Assembly: GCA_035548515.1 (NCBI GenBank)
Contig: DASZSW010000008.1
Location: 28,145-92,144 of the forward strand
Direction of reading: 5' to 3'
DNA from: DASZQY01 sp035548515
Lineage (GTDB): Bacteria; Pseudomonadota; Alphaproteobacteria; Rhizobiales; Kaistiaceae
Length of the DNA stretch: 64,000 bases
Under the pieces are notes generated by a model that was given only the letters and a program-made list of their open reading frames with translations, had not been told where the DNA came from and did not search any database. The translations under genes were made by a program, and so were the position numbers. The stretch's first letter is position 1. The number at the start of each line of letters is the position of its first letter. Below, one piece after another: positions 8,276 through 16,186 of the stretch.

Positions 8276-9409
8276 CTAGATGACGTACGACTTCAGGGGC
8301 TCGAAGCCGTTGAACGCAACGGCCGAGTACGTCGTCGTGTAGGCGCCGGTGCCCTCGATCAGGACCTCATCGCCGATCGACAGCGATACGGGGAGGTCAT
8401 ACGGGACCTTCTCGTAGAGCACATCGACGGAGTCGCAGGTCGGGCCGGCGATGATGCACGGCGCCTTGGCGTCGCGGTCATGCACCGTCTTGATCGGGTA
8501 GCGGATCGCCTCGTCCATCGTCTCGGCGAGGCCGCCGAACTTGCCGATGTCGAGGTAGACCCAACGCGGCTCGCCCTCATCCTTCGACTTCTTCGAGATG
8601 AGCACGACCTCGGCCTTGATCACGCCGGCATCGCCGACCATGCCGCGGCCCGGTTCGATGATCGTCTCCGGGATGCGGTTGCCGAAGTGCTTGCGCAGCG
8701 CCGTCGAGATCGCGCGGCCGTACTGCTTCACCAGCGGCACCTTCTTCAGGTACTTCGCCGGGAAGCCGCCGCCGAGGTTGACCATGCGGAGCTGGATGCC
8801 GCGATCCGACAGCGTGCGGAACACCTCCGCCGTCGCCTTCAGGGCGTTGTCCCAGGCGGCGGTGTTCGGCTGCTGCGAGCCGACGTGGAAGGAGATGCCA
8901 TAGGCGTCGAGGCCCATACGGTAGGCGTGCTCGAGCACGCCGATCGCGACGTCCGGATCGCAGCCGAATTTCCGCGACAGCGGCCACTCCGCACCGTCGC
9001 CGGCGCAGAGGATGCGGCAGAACACGCGCGAGCCGGGGGCGGCGCGGGAAATCTTCTCGACTTCCTCGATGCAATCGACCGCGAAGAGGCGGATGCCGCG
9101 GGAATAGGCGGCGGCAACGTCGCGTTCTTTCTTGATCGTGTTGCCATACGAGATGCGGTCGGGGGTCGCGCCGGCGGCGAGCGCCATGTCGATCTCGTTG
9201 ACCGAGGCGCAGTCGAAGCTGGAGCCGAGCGAGGCGAGGAGCCTCAGGACTTCCGGTGCCGGGTTTGCCTTCACCGCGTAGTAGACGCGGCTGTCCGGCA
9301 TCGCCTTGGCAAAGGCGAAGTAGTTGTCGCGCACGACCTCGAGGTCGACGACGAGACAGGGGCCTTCGGGTCGTCGGTCGCGGAGGAATTCGCGGATGCG
9401 GTCAGTCAT
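8276..9409 (-). CDS. Ornithine/lysine decarboxylase, alanine-racemase fold (fold III)
   Basis: A 377-residue PLP enzyme that converts ornithine to putrescine. YYAVKANP places the PLP Lys at residue 47; NLGGGFP and EPGRGMVGDAG form the phosphate-binding region; GPTCDSVDV places the catalytic Cys at about residue 325. The length matches the short eukaryote-like ODC of alphaproteobacteria, some of which also accept lysine. The start MTDRIREFL at 9409 fits the family; the frame stays open 39 codons upstream with an Arg-rich stretch, discussed as part of the leader. It is followed by the GNAT gene. The product would feed homospermidine synthase at 270-1703. Confidence 0.93.
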   Translation of the reverse strand: MTDRIREFLRDRRPEGPCLVVDLEVVRDNYFAFAKAMPDSRVYYAVKANPAPEVLRLLASLGSSFDCASVNEIDMALAAGATPDRISYGNTIKKERDVAAAYSRGIRLFAVDCIEEVEKISRAAPGSRVFCRILCAGDGAEWPLSRKFGCDPDVAIGVLEHAYRMGLDAYGISFHVGSQQPNTAAWDNALKATAEVFRTLSDRGIQLRMVNLGGGFPAKYLKKVPLVKQYGRAISTALRKHFGNRIPETIIEPGRGMVGDAGVIKAEVVLISKKSKDEGEPRWVYLDIGKFGGLAETMDEAIRYPIKTVHDRDAKAPCIIAGPTCDSVDVLYEKVPYDLPVSLSIGDEVLIEGTGAYTTTYSAVAFNGFEPLKSYVI

Positions 9410-9873
9410 TGCCGGGGTTCTCCCAGAGCCAAACGGGTTGAAAACCGCGGTGCGCTTTGCCTTCGGCCGATCGCGATGGAGACGATCGTGCCGTTGACGC
9501 TGAACACCGGTTTGCTGGCTCATCACCAGCGGGTTTTCCGGTTGGCAGTCGTCAGGTGGACGGGGCCGTCCAGTCTGTCGCTGCCTTCGTTTGGATCGGG
9601 AGACCCGTCCGCACGGCCGGCAAGAAGTAGTGCCTCTTCAGTAACCCCGGCGAAGTGGACGCGCCGGTTGAGACCAAAAAAGCCCGCTACGTCGTTGCTT
9701 TAAGCCGCTGTCCTTCGAAGCGTCCGGGATCTTCCCGGCGGTTCGCCCTCGGACGTAGTTTGCGACCACAGGCACGTGCGAATTTGGGCAAGGGCCGATG
9801 TATGCTCGAAAGATTGCGGAATCAAGAACGAATTTGGGTCTGCCCGAAATTTCTCACGCGAGAGGAGTCGCCG
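9410..9873 (-). promoter_or_regulatory. Long structured leader of ornithine decarboxylase (candidate speF-type RNA)
   Basis: This 464-base gap before the decarboxylase has no convincing gene. Read on the minus strand it carries local hairpins, for example arms GGACG/CGTCC (9558-9571) and GCTGG/CCAGC (9514-9530), and an A-rich single-stranded stretch. Alphaproteobacterial ODC genes are known to carry a conserved leader RNA called the speF motif, and position and length fit. I cannot align it to the covariance model by eye, so this is a context-based call. The cupin promoter must lie at the right end of the same gap. Confidence 0.4.
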
Positions 9874-10266
9874 ATGGTCCCGTTCGCCACCCGCCGCATC
9901 TCCGAGGAGGCGGATGTCATCGCCCCCGACGGTTCAGAGGTGCGTCTGCTCGCCGTCTCGGAACGCGGCAGCATGGCGCATTTCCGACTTCCCGCAGGCG
10001 CGACGTCGAAGCCGGTGAGGCATCGCAGCGTCGAGGAGCTTTGGTTCTTCACTGGCGGCAAGGGGCTGATGTGGCGCCGGCTCGGCGAAGAGGAGGGCAC
10101 CGTCGCCGTAGCAGTCGGGACGTCGCTCTCCATCCCGCCCGGCACGTCGTTCCAGTTCCGCGCCACCGGCGATTCGCCGCTCGATGCCGTAGCGGTAACC
10201 ATGCCGCCGTGGCCCGGCATGGCGGAGGCCGAGTTGGCGGAGGGCATCTGGCCGGCGACGGTGTAG
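9874..10266 (+). CDS. Small cupin-domain protein
   Basis: A 130-residue single-domain protein. The cupin motif is visible as SVEELWFFTGGKGLMWR (EE...F...G) and TSLSIPPGTSFQFR, which matches cupin motif 2 with a P-G turn, though the usual metal-binding His residues are not clearly conserved. The start at 9874 is set by a strong AGAGGAG site six bases upstream; in-frame sequence before it is low quality. It is divergent from ornithine decarboxylase and convergent with the DUF1801 gene. Substrate unknown. Confidence 0.8.
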   Translation: MVPFATRRISEEADVIAPDGSEVRLLAVSERGSMAHFRLPAGATSKPVRHRSVEELWFFTGGKGLMWRRLGEEEGTVAVAVGTSLSIPPGTSFQFRATGDSPLDAVAVTMPPWPGMAEAELAEGIWPATV

Positions 10267-10282
10267 CCGGCCGGATTTTTCC

Positions 10283-10726
10283 TCAGCCGAGGGCCTTCTT
10301 CAGCAGCGCCTTGATGCGGGTCTCGTCGGCAGCCGTCAGCTGCGTCACCGCATAGGTCGTGGGCCACATGTTGCCGTCGTCCAGCATCGCCTTGTCGCTG
10401 AATCCGAGGGTCGAATACCGCGTCTTGAACTTCTGGCCGGGTTGGAAGAAGCAGACGATCTTGTCGTCCCGGGCCCAAGCCGGCATGCCGTACCAAGTCC
10501 TCGGCTTGAGCGCGGGGGCGTTGGCGGTGATGAGCGCGTGGATGCGCTCGGCGAGCCCGCGGTCAGGCTGCTTCATGGCCGCGATCTTGGTGCGGACCTC
10601 GGCCTCGCCGTCGATCTTGCCGGTGCTCCGCCCCCGCTTCTCGGCGGCGTATTCCCGCATCGCCGCCTTTTCCTCGGCGGTGAAGGTTTCGACCTTTTTC
10701 TTCGCAGGTTTGCGCACGCTCTTCAT
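10283..10726 (-). CDS. DUF1801-family protein (YdhG-like)
   Basis: The 147-residue protein starts with a Lys/Arg-rich stretch (MKSVRKPAKKKVETF) and contains the DUF1801 signature: ALKPRTWYGMPAWARDDKIVCFFQPGQKFKTRYSTLGF. The family occurs with AHSA1 and ArsR genes in many bacteria; its function is not established. The start at 10726 has GGAGAG upstream. It follows the second AHSA1 gene by 75 bases on the same strand and is probably the last gene of the arsR operon. Confidence 0.82.
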   Translation of the reverse strand: MKSVRKPAKKKVETFTAEEKAAMREYAAEKRGRSTGKIDGEAEVRTKIAAMKQPDRGLAERIHALITANAPALKPRTWYGMPAWARDDKIVCFFQPGQKFKTRYSTLGFSDKAMLDDGNMWPTTYAVTQLTAADETRIKALLKKALG

Positions 10727-10801
10727 GGCAACTCTCCTCATGGAACTGGAAAGCATAGCGCCTTTCACCAGTGGCGCCACGCCTCGGGCTGGGCGACCTT
10801 C

Positions 10802-11275
10802 CTAGTTCGCGGCTTCAGCGGCGCGCTTGGAGGCGGCCTGGTCTGAGTCCATCGGCTTGCCGGTCTCCAGCAGCGTCTTCAGCCCGGCCAGGATCTTCGG
10901 CCAGCCGCCACTGACGCCCGCGATCGTCTTCGAATTATCCATGTCGATCTCGTGGGTCACTGTCAGCTTGGTGACGCCGTTCTGCGGGACAAGATCGAAG
11001 GCGCAGCGGGTGTAGCCTTCCGCCTTCAGTTCCGGCACGAACTCGTTCCGCCACTTCAGTACGAAGCGCCGCGGCGGGTCGTATTCAAGCACCTCGCCGC
11101 TGTCGGTCGGGTTGCCGTTCGCGGCGAACATCTTCCATGCGGAGCCGACCTTCCAGTCGCTCTCCTGCGTGGCGCCAAAGAAATATCGGCGGGTGAACTC
11201 GGGCTTCCGCAGCGCGTCCCATATGCTTTCCGGAGTGGCGCGGATGTAGGTCACGTAAACGAAACGGCTGGCCAT
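10802..11275 (-). CDS. SRPBCC / AHSA1-domain protein
   Basis: The 157-residue protein begins MASRFVYVTYIRATPESIWDAL, the AHSA1/START-like helix-grip fold that encloses a hydrophobic pocket. EFTRRYFFGATQESDWKVGSAW and PRRFVLKW are typical. It is a paralogue of the neighbouring gene at 11281-11700, with the same order of motifs, which suggests local duplication. It lies 5 bases downstream of that gene. The ligand is unknown. Confidence 0.88.
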   Translation of the reverse strand: MASRFVYVTYIRATPESIWDALRKPEFTRRYFFGATQESDWKVGSAWKMFAANGNPTDSGEVLEYDPPRRFVLKWRNEFVPELKAEGYTRCAFDLVPQNGVTKLTVTHEIDMDNSKTIAGVSGGWPKILAGLKTLLETGKPMDSDQAASKRAAEAAN

Positions 11276-11280
11276 GGTTT

Positions 11281-11700
11281 CTACTCCTCCGCCGTCTTGA
11301 TGAGGCCGGCAAGGATGCCCTTCCAGCCGTTCTTCAGGTTCTCGTAGGCTTGGCTGCCTTCGGTGAACTCGTCGTGGACCAGGGTCAGCTTCACGCCGTC
11401 GCCGTCCGGGTCAATGGTGAAGGTGACGCGGGAATCCGGCTCCTTGCTCATCTCGCCCCAGGCGATGTGCCAGGAGAACTGGAGCTTGCGCGGCTTGTCG
11501 GCGACGAGGACCTTGCCGGTGTCCGGAGCGCCCATGCCCTCCGGTTTCTTGAAGGTGATCGGCGAGCCGACCTTCCAGTCCGACTCTACGCGGGTGCCGT
11601 ACCAGTAGCGTTGGGTGAAGGTCGGGTCGGTGATCGCCTGCCAGACGCGCTCCGGCGTCGACTTGATGTGGTTGACGTACACAAGCTCGGGCTTAGCCAT
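11281..11700 (-). CDS. SRPBCC / AHSA1-domain protein
   Basis: From the ATG at 11700 the product is 139 residues: MAKPELVYVNHIKSTPERVWQAITDP, then TQRYWYGTRVESDWKVGSPI and a C-terminal helix NLKNGWKGILAGLIKTAEE, all as expected for AHSA1. It overlaps the end of the upstream ArsR regulator gene by 8 bases, so translation is probably coupled. ArsR-AHSA1 pairs of this kind are common; the ligand or stress sensed is not known. Confidence 0.88.
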   Translation of the reverse strand: MAKPELVYVNHIKSTPERVWQAITDPTFTQRYWYGTRVESDWKVGSPITFKKPEGMGAPDTGKVLVADKPRKLQFSWHIAWGEMSKEPDSRVTFTIDPDGDGVKLTLVHDEFTEGSQAYENLKNGWKGILAGLIKTAEE

Positions 11701-12010
11701 CGTCTTTGTCCTCAAGGGCGCGTTTCAGATCGGCCAGGGCCGCGATCCGCGTGCGTTCGTATTTGCCGATCCAGCGGTCGTAGATCTCGCCGATCGGCGC
11801 GGGGTTCAGGTAGTGCAGCTTCTCGCGGCCGCGCTTCACGGCCGCGACGAGGTTGGCGTCCTCCAGGATCGCGAGATGCTTGGTCACGGCCTGCCGGCTC
11901 ATGTCCAGGCGCTCGCAGAGCTGTCCAAGGGTCTGGCCGTTTTCCGAACGCAAGCGATCCAGAAGCTCGCGGCGGGTCGGATCGGCCAGGGCCTTGAAGA
12001 CGTCGTCCAT
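11693..12010 (-). CDS. ArsR-family winged-helix repressor
   Basis: The 105-residue protein MDDVFKALADPTRRELLDRLR... carries the classic ArsR winged helix; the recognition region is LCERLDMSRQAVTKHLAILEDANLV, and the C-terminal half is Lys/Arg rich. No Cys metal site is visible, which fits the AHSA1-linked subgroup rather than arsenic sensors. The start at 12010 is the family start; an in-frame ATG at 12043 would read through the palindrome at 12026-12041. It is the first gene of an operon with two AHSA1 genes and a DUF1801 gene. Confidence 0.9.
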   Translation of the reverse strand: MDDVFKALADPTRRELLDRLRSENGQTLGQLCERLDMSRQAVTKHLAILEDANLVAAVKRGREKLHYLNPAPIGEIYDRWIGKYERTRIAALADLKRALEDKDDG

Positions 12011-12025
12011 CGCCCGCTCATATAG

Positions 12026-12041
12026 GCAACCATTTGGTTGC
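12026..12041. promoter_or_regulatory. Palindromic operator of the arsR operon
   Basis: GCAACCA-TT-TGGTTGC is a perfect 7-base inverted repeat with a 2-base spacer, placed 16-31 bases before the arsR start. Sites of the ACCA-N2-TGGT kind are common in front of AHSA1-linked ArsR genes, so autoregulation is likely. It is also 39 bases before the divergent gamma-glutamyltransferase-like gene and could affect it. Confidence 0.75.
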
Positions 12042-12079
12042 ATGTCAAGCGTCGTCCGAATCCGGCTAGAACAGGGGCC

Positions 12080-13669
12080 ATGAGCGAGACGGTCGTCGGC
12101 GAGAAGGGAATGATCACGGCGCCGCACCGCGCCGCGTCCCAGGCGGGCGCGGCGGTGTTGGCGGAAGGCGGCAACGCGATCGAGGCCATGCTCGCGGCGG
12201 CGGCTACCATCGCCGTGGTCTATCCGCACATGAATGGCATCGGTGGCGACGGCTTCTGGCTGATTGCGGAGGCGGGTAAGCCGCCGCTGGTGATCGATGC
12301 ATGCGGCGCGGCCGGTTCGCTGGCGACGCGCGAGCGCTACGAACGGGCCGGTTACGACTCGATCCCAACACGCGGCGGCAACGCGGCGCTGACCGTGGCC
12401 GGCACAGTATCGGGCTGGGCGCTGGCGCTCGAGGCGGCGGCGTCGCTTGGCGGACGCATGCCGCGTCGCGATCTCCTCGGCGACGCGATCGGCCGTGCGC
12501 GCGAGGGAAGCCCGGTGTCACGTTCGCACGCGCGCATGTTGGCCGAGCATCGCGCGGAGCTTGAGGCGGTGCCCAACTTCGCCAGTGGCTTCTTCGTCGA
12601 GGGCAAATCGCCGGAGGCCGGCGCGCTGTTCAGGCAGCCGCGGCTCGCCGATACGCTCGATCATCTGGCGCACACCGGCTTCGACGATTTCTACCGCGGC
12701 GACGTTGCCGCCGAGATCGCCGCCGACCTCGAGGCGGCCGGCGCACCGATCGTACGGGCCGATCTTGAGAAGCACGAGGCGCGGGTGCGCGAGCCGCTGT
12801 CGTTGCGTCTCTCGGACGCGACGCTGTTCAACACGCCGCCGCCAACGCAGGGCGTGGCGTCGCTGATCATCCTGGCGCTCTTCGACCGGCTCGGCGTGAA
12901 GCGCGGCGAGGGGTTCGAGCATCACCACGGCCTGATCGAGGCGACGCGCCATGCCAATGCCGTGCGCGATGGCGTCGTCACCGATCCGGCCTACGGCAGC
13001 GACGTGAAGCCGTACCTGCAGCCGGCGTGGCTCGATGCCGAAGCGGCGAAGATCGACCGCAAGCGCGCCGGCGCATCGGTTAGCGTGTCGCCGGTGGGCG
13101 ATACGATCTGGATGGGGGCGATCGACGCCAGGGGCCTCGCAGTGTCGTTCATCCAGTCGCTGTTCCACGAATTCGGTTCCGGCGTCTGGCTGCCGCGGAC
13201 CGGCATCCTGTGGCAAAACCGTGGTGTCAGTTTCTCGCTTGATCCCGCTGCACGGAATCCGCTGATGCCCGGGCGCAAGCCGTTCCACACGCTGAACCCG
13301 GCGCTGGCGCGTTTCCGCGACGGTCGCACGATGGTCTACGGCTCGATGGGCGGCGATGGGCAGCCTCAGTTTCAGGCGCAGGTGTTCACGCGCGCGATGC
13401 GTTTCGGCATGGAGCTTGGCGATGCCGTCGCCGCGCCGCGCTGGCGCATGGGTCGCGCGTGGGGCAGGGCGCAGGCGGAGCTGGTGATGGAAAATCGCTT
13501 CGATCCGGATCTGGTCGCGGCGCTCGAGCGGGCGGGGCACAACGTCCTGGTGCTCGGCGACGGCTACGCCGACAGCATGGGGCACGCCGGCGCGATCGTG
13601 CGCCGCGCCGACGGCCGTGTCTCCGGCGCTGCTGATCCGCGCGCGGATGGCGAGGCGCTAGCGGGATGA
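12080..13669 (+). CDS. Gamma-glutamyltransferase family hydrolase
   Basis: The 529-residue protein belongs to the Ntn-hydrolase GGT family: GGNAIEAMLAAAA and GIGGDGFWL in the large subunit, then a predicted autocleavage site before Thr342 in GDTIWMG, followed by LAVSFIQSLFHEFGSGVWLPRTG in the small subunit. Classical GGTs have TTH here, so this is a divergent member, and no signal peptide is present, so it is probably cytoplasmic. Cytoplasmic relatives include oxamate amidohydrolase (HpxW) and cephalosporin acylase-like proteins. Its stop overlaps the ATG of the next gene, an amidase, which suggests joint action on an amide. The exact substrate cannot be assigned. Confidence 0.88.
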   Translation: MSETVVGEKGMITAPHRAASQAGAAVLAEGGNAIEAMLAAAATIAVVYPHMNGIGGDGFWLIAEAGKPPLVIDACGAAGSLATRERYERAGYDSIPTRGGNAALTVAGTVSGWALALEAAASLGGRMPRRDLLGDAIGRAREGSPVSRSHARMLAEHRAELEAVPNFASGFFVEGKSPEAGALFRQPRLADTLDHLAHTGFDDFYRGDVAAEIAADLEAAGAPIVRADLEKHEARVREPLSLRLSDATLFNTPPPTQGVASLIILALFDRLGVKRGEGFEHHHGLIEATRHANAVRDGVVTDPAYGSDVKPYLQPAWLDAEAAKIDRKRAGASVSVSPVGDTIWMGAIDARGLAVSFIQSLFHEFGSGVWLPRTGILWQNRGVSFSLDPAARNPLMPGRKPFHTLNPALARFRDGRTMVYGSMGGDGQPQFQAQVFTRAMRFGMELGDAVAAPRWRMGRAWGRAQAELVMENRFDPDLVAALERAGHNVLVLGDGYADSMGHAGAIVRRADGRVSGAADPRADGEALAG

Positions 13670-14844
13670 GAAACGATCCGACGCATGCATTCGTGGACTA
13701 TCCGGACGTGCCGGTGGCGAATGCGCCGTCCGGGCCGCTCGCCGGTTTGACCTTCGCTGTGAAGGACATCTTCGACGTTGCCGGCTACGTCACCGGCTGC
13801 GGCAATCCCGAGCGGAAGGCAGAGAGCCCACCCGCCACGACCCACGCTCCGGTGGTCGCGGCATTGCTCGCGGCGGGCGCGCGCTTCGTCGGAAAGACGA
13901 AGACGGCCGAGTTCGCTTTCTCGCTCGACGGCCGCAACGACCACGACGGCACCCCGCTGAACCCGGCAGCGCCGGGCCGCGTGACCGGCGGCTCGTCATC
14001 CGGCTCGGCCTCGGCAGTGGCTGCCGGCGTCGTCGACATTGCGCTTGGCAGCGACACGGGTGGTTCGGTCCGTGCGCCTGCTGCGTGGTGCGGACTGATC
14101 GGGTTGCGAACGACCTTCGGCCGCGTGGACATCGCAGGTACGATGCCGCTCGCGCCGTCGCTCGATACGGTCGGCTGGTTTGCGCGCACGCCGGAGATGT
14201 ACGCGAGGGTCGGCGCGGTTTTGCTGGGCGAGGACGTCGAGGGGCCACCGTTGATGCGCATGGCCATGATCGACGACGCATTCGCGCTGCTCGATGGCGA
14301 GAAGGAACGCGCAGCGTTGGAGCCGGCTCTGGCGCGTGTGCGTGCCGCCCTGACGCAGGATACGTCGGTGATCGCCGCGCCCGGGGGGCTGCTGCAATGG
14401 CAGACGCTCTACCGCACCCTTCAGGGATACGAGGCGTGGAAGGCGCACGGGCCGTGGCTGACTGCGCGGAAGCCCAACCTCAACCAAGCGATAGCGCGGC
14501 GCTTCGAGGTCGCGAGCCACGTTACTGAGGCGGCCTATCGCGAAGGACGTTCGAGCCGACTCGAAGTCATGCGGCGCGTCCTGGACCTTGTCGGCAAGGA
14601 TCGCGTCCTGGTGCTGCCTACAACACCCTGTATCGCCCCGCGGCTGGATGACAGCGAGGCGGAGTTCGAACGGGTGCGCACCAGCGCCATCGCGATGCTG
14701 TGCATCGCCGGGCTCGCGAGCCTGCCGCAGATTTCCTTGCCACTGGCCAAGGTCGACGGCTGCCCGCTCGGTCTGTCGCTTATCGGCCCGCCCGGGCGCG
14801 ATCGCGCGCTGATTGATCTGGCGGCGCGCGTCATGGCGGCGTGA
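13666..14844 (+). CDS. Amidase signature family hydrolase
   Basis: The 392-residue protein carries the Ser-cisSer-Lys triad of amidase-signature enzymes: Lys33 in FAVKDIFDVAG, the Ser cluster GGSSSGSAS around residues 108-116, and the nucleophile Ser134 in GSDTGGSVRAPA. The short length and N-terminus resemble AMI1-type amidases. ATGA overlap with the upstream GGT-like gene implies translational coupling, so the two likely act in one amide or gamma-glutamyl catabolic route. Substrate unknown. Confidence 0.9.
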   Translation: MRNDPTHAFVDYPDVPVANAPSGPLAGLTFAVKDIFDVAGYVTGCGNPERKAESPPATTHAPVVAALLAAGARFVGKTKTAEFAFSLDGRNDHDGTPLNPAAPGRVTGGSSSGSASAVAAGVVDIALGSDTGGSVRAPAAWCGLIGLRTTFGRVDIAGTMPLAPSLDTVGWFARTPEMYARVGAVLLGEDVEGPPLMRMAMIDDAFALLDGEKERAALEPALARVRAALTQDTSVIAAPGGLLQWQTLYRTLQGYEAWKAHGPWLTARKPNLNQAIARRFEVASHVTEAAYREGRSSRLEVMRRVLDLVGKDRVLVLPTTPCIAPRLDDSEAEFERVRTSAIAMLCIAGLASLPQISLPLAKVDGCPLGLSLIGPPGRDRALIDLAARVMAA

Positions 14845-14895
14845 CGCGGCGCTATGGCGCGCGCAGCCAACGTTCCGCCGCAGTTGTTGTCGCCT

Positions 14896-15804
14896 ATGCT
14901 GGCGACGGGGTGCACCGATTTGAGCCGATTCCTGCGCCTTCTTCCGCTGGTCGCTGCCGGAGCGCTTGCCGCATCGCCGGCGCTGGCGCATCCGCACGTC
15001 TGGGTGGATGCCAAGGCGGAGGTGGTGTGGGACGCCGAGGGCGAGATCACCGCGATCCGCCACATCTGGCAGTTCGACCCCGACTTCACCGCCTATGCGA
15101 CGCTGAACCTCGACGCCAACAACGACGGCAAGCTCAGCGAGGACGAACTGGCGCCGCTCGCGCAGACCAACATGGATGCGCTGAAGGAGTACGACTACTT
15201 CACGCATCTCTACGTCGGCGCCGACCACAAGAAGGTCGCCTTCGCCAAGCCTGAGGAATACTGGCTCGATTTCCATAACCAGCGGCTGACGCTGTTCTAC
15301 ACGTTGCCGTTGGCGAAACCGCTGGCGCTGCACGGCGCGGCGATGCTCGAGGTCGGCGATCCGGAATACTTCGTCGCGATCAGCTTCGTGCGGAACGCCG
15401 AGGTGCATTTCGACAATGCGCCGAAGGGATGCGCCGCGAGCTACAGGCCGCCGCACGATCTCGACGCGCAGACCATGACGATCCTGTCGCAGGTGCCGAT
15501 GGACCAGCGCGACCTGCCGCCGGAGCTGGTGCAGGCCGCATCGCTGCTCACCAACGTCATCAACCTGCATTGCCCCGGCGGTGAGACGACCGGCGATGCC
15601 GGCGCCGCCGCTGCGCCGAAGGCACCGGTCGACACACTGACTGCGACGGACGCCGCTATCGCGCAACCTTCGCCGGCGGAGATCGCCGCGGCGGAAAAGC
15701 CGACCGTCGAGATACCGCCGGAGGCAAAGCCGGCGCCGGCCAAACCGCCGGAGAAAACGGGATTCTGGGGCTGGCTTGGCCAGCTATTTGGGGGAGGCAA
15801 GTGA
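14896..15804 (+). CDS. DUF1007-family periplasmic protein with Pro/Ala-rich tail
   Basis: DUF1007 proteins are commonly encoded next to NicO/RcnA nickel-cobalt exporters, as here. After a signal peptide (FLRLLPLVAAGALAASPALA) the mature part begins HPHVWVDAKAEVVWD, the DUF1007 hallmark, and contains DANNDGKLSEDEL, an EF-hand-like loop. The C-terminal ~80 residues are a Pro/Ala-rich linker ending FWGWLGQLFGGGK. Start choice is uncertain: ATG 14896 is used, a TTG at 14920 has GGGG upstream and gives a tighter signal peptide, and ATG 14854 is also in frame. It is followed by a small membrane protein and the exporter, so the three likely form a metal-handling operon. Confidence 0.82.
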   Translation: MLATGCTDLSRFLRLLPLVAAGALAASPALAHPHVWVDAKAEVVWDAEGEITAIRHIWQFDPDFTAYATLNLDANNDGKLSEDELAPLAQTNMDALKEYDYFTHLYVGADHKKVAFAKPEEYWLDFHNQRLTLFYTLPLAKPLALHGAAMLEVGDPEYFVAISFVRNAEVHFDNAPKGCAASYRPPHDLDAQTMTILSQVPMDQRDLPPELVQAASLLTNVINLHCPGGETTGDAGAAAAPKAPVDTLTATDAAIAQPSPAEIAAAEKPTVEIPPEAKPAPAKPPEKTGFWGWLGQLFGGGK

Positions 15805-15805
15805 C

Positions 15806-16186
15806 ATGAGACGCGAATACTACTTCTGGGTCGCCGCCATCCTGGCGCTCCTGTTCGGGTTGCTGATGTTTCTCGCGCCGGGCACCGCGGCGGGCGCCTT
15901 CACGCTCACCGCGTCACCGGCGACCGATACGATCTTCCGCGTGCTCGGCGCGGTCATGCTCGGCGTGGCGCTGCTTAACTTCCTGGTCCGCAATCACCCG
16001 ATGTCGGAGACGCTGAAGGCGGTGCTGTGGGCCAATGCGGCGATCCACGGCATCGGCTTCGTCGGCGACCTCTGGTCGGTGGCGGCCGGCAGCGTCTCGT
16101 TCGGCGGCGTCGCCATCGGACTATTGGCGCACATTGTCGTCTTCGCCGGCGCCGCCTACTACATTGCAATGCCGAACGCGCCGTGA
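15806..16186 (+). CDS. Small four-helix membrane protein
   Basis: The 126-residue product starting MRREYYFWVAAILALLFG has four predicted membrane segments and no obvious catalytic motif. A GGAGG site lies just upstream of the ATG at 15806, one base after the DUF1007 stop. Its own stop overlaps the start of the NicO exporter in a TGATG. Its place between a DUF1007 gene and the exporter suggests an accessory role, but I do not recognise the family. Confidence 0.75.
   Translation: MRREYYFWVAAILALLFGLLMFLAPGTAAGAFTLTASPATDTIFRVLGAVMLGVALLNFLVRNHPMSETLKAVLWANAAIHGIGFVGDLWSVAAGSVSFGGVAIGLLAHIVVFAGAAYYIAMPNAP

Noticed and set aside
8177..9703. Long plus-strand frame opposite ornithine decarboxylase
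   Set aside because: It shows no recognisable domain and overlaps a well-supported gene along its whole length.
10802..12010. ArsR operon as an arsenic-resistance locus
   Set aside because: The regulator has no Cys metal site and the neighbours are AHSA1 and DUF1801 genes rather than arsenate reductase or pumps.
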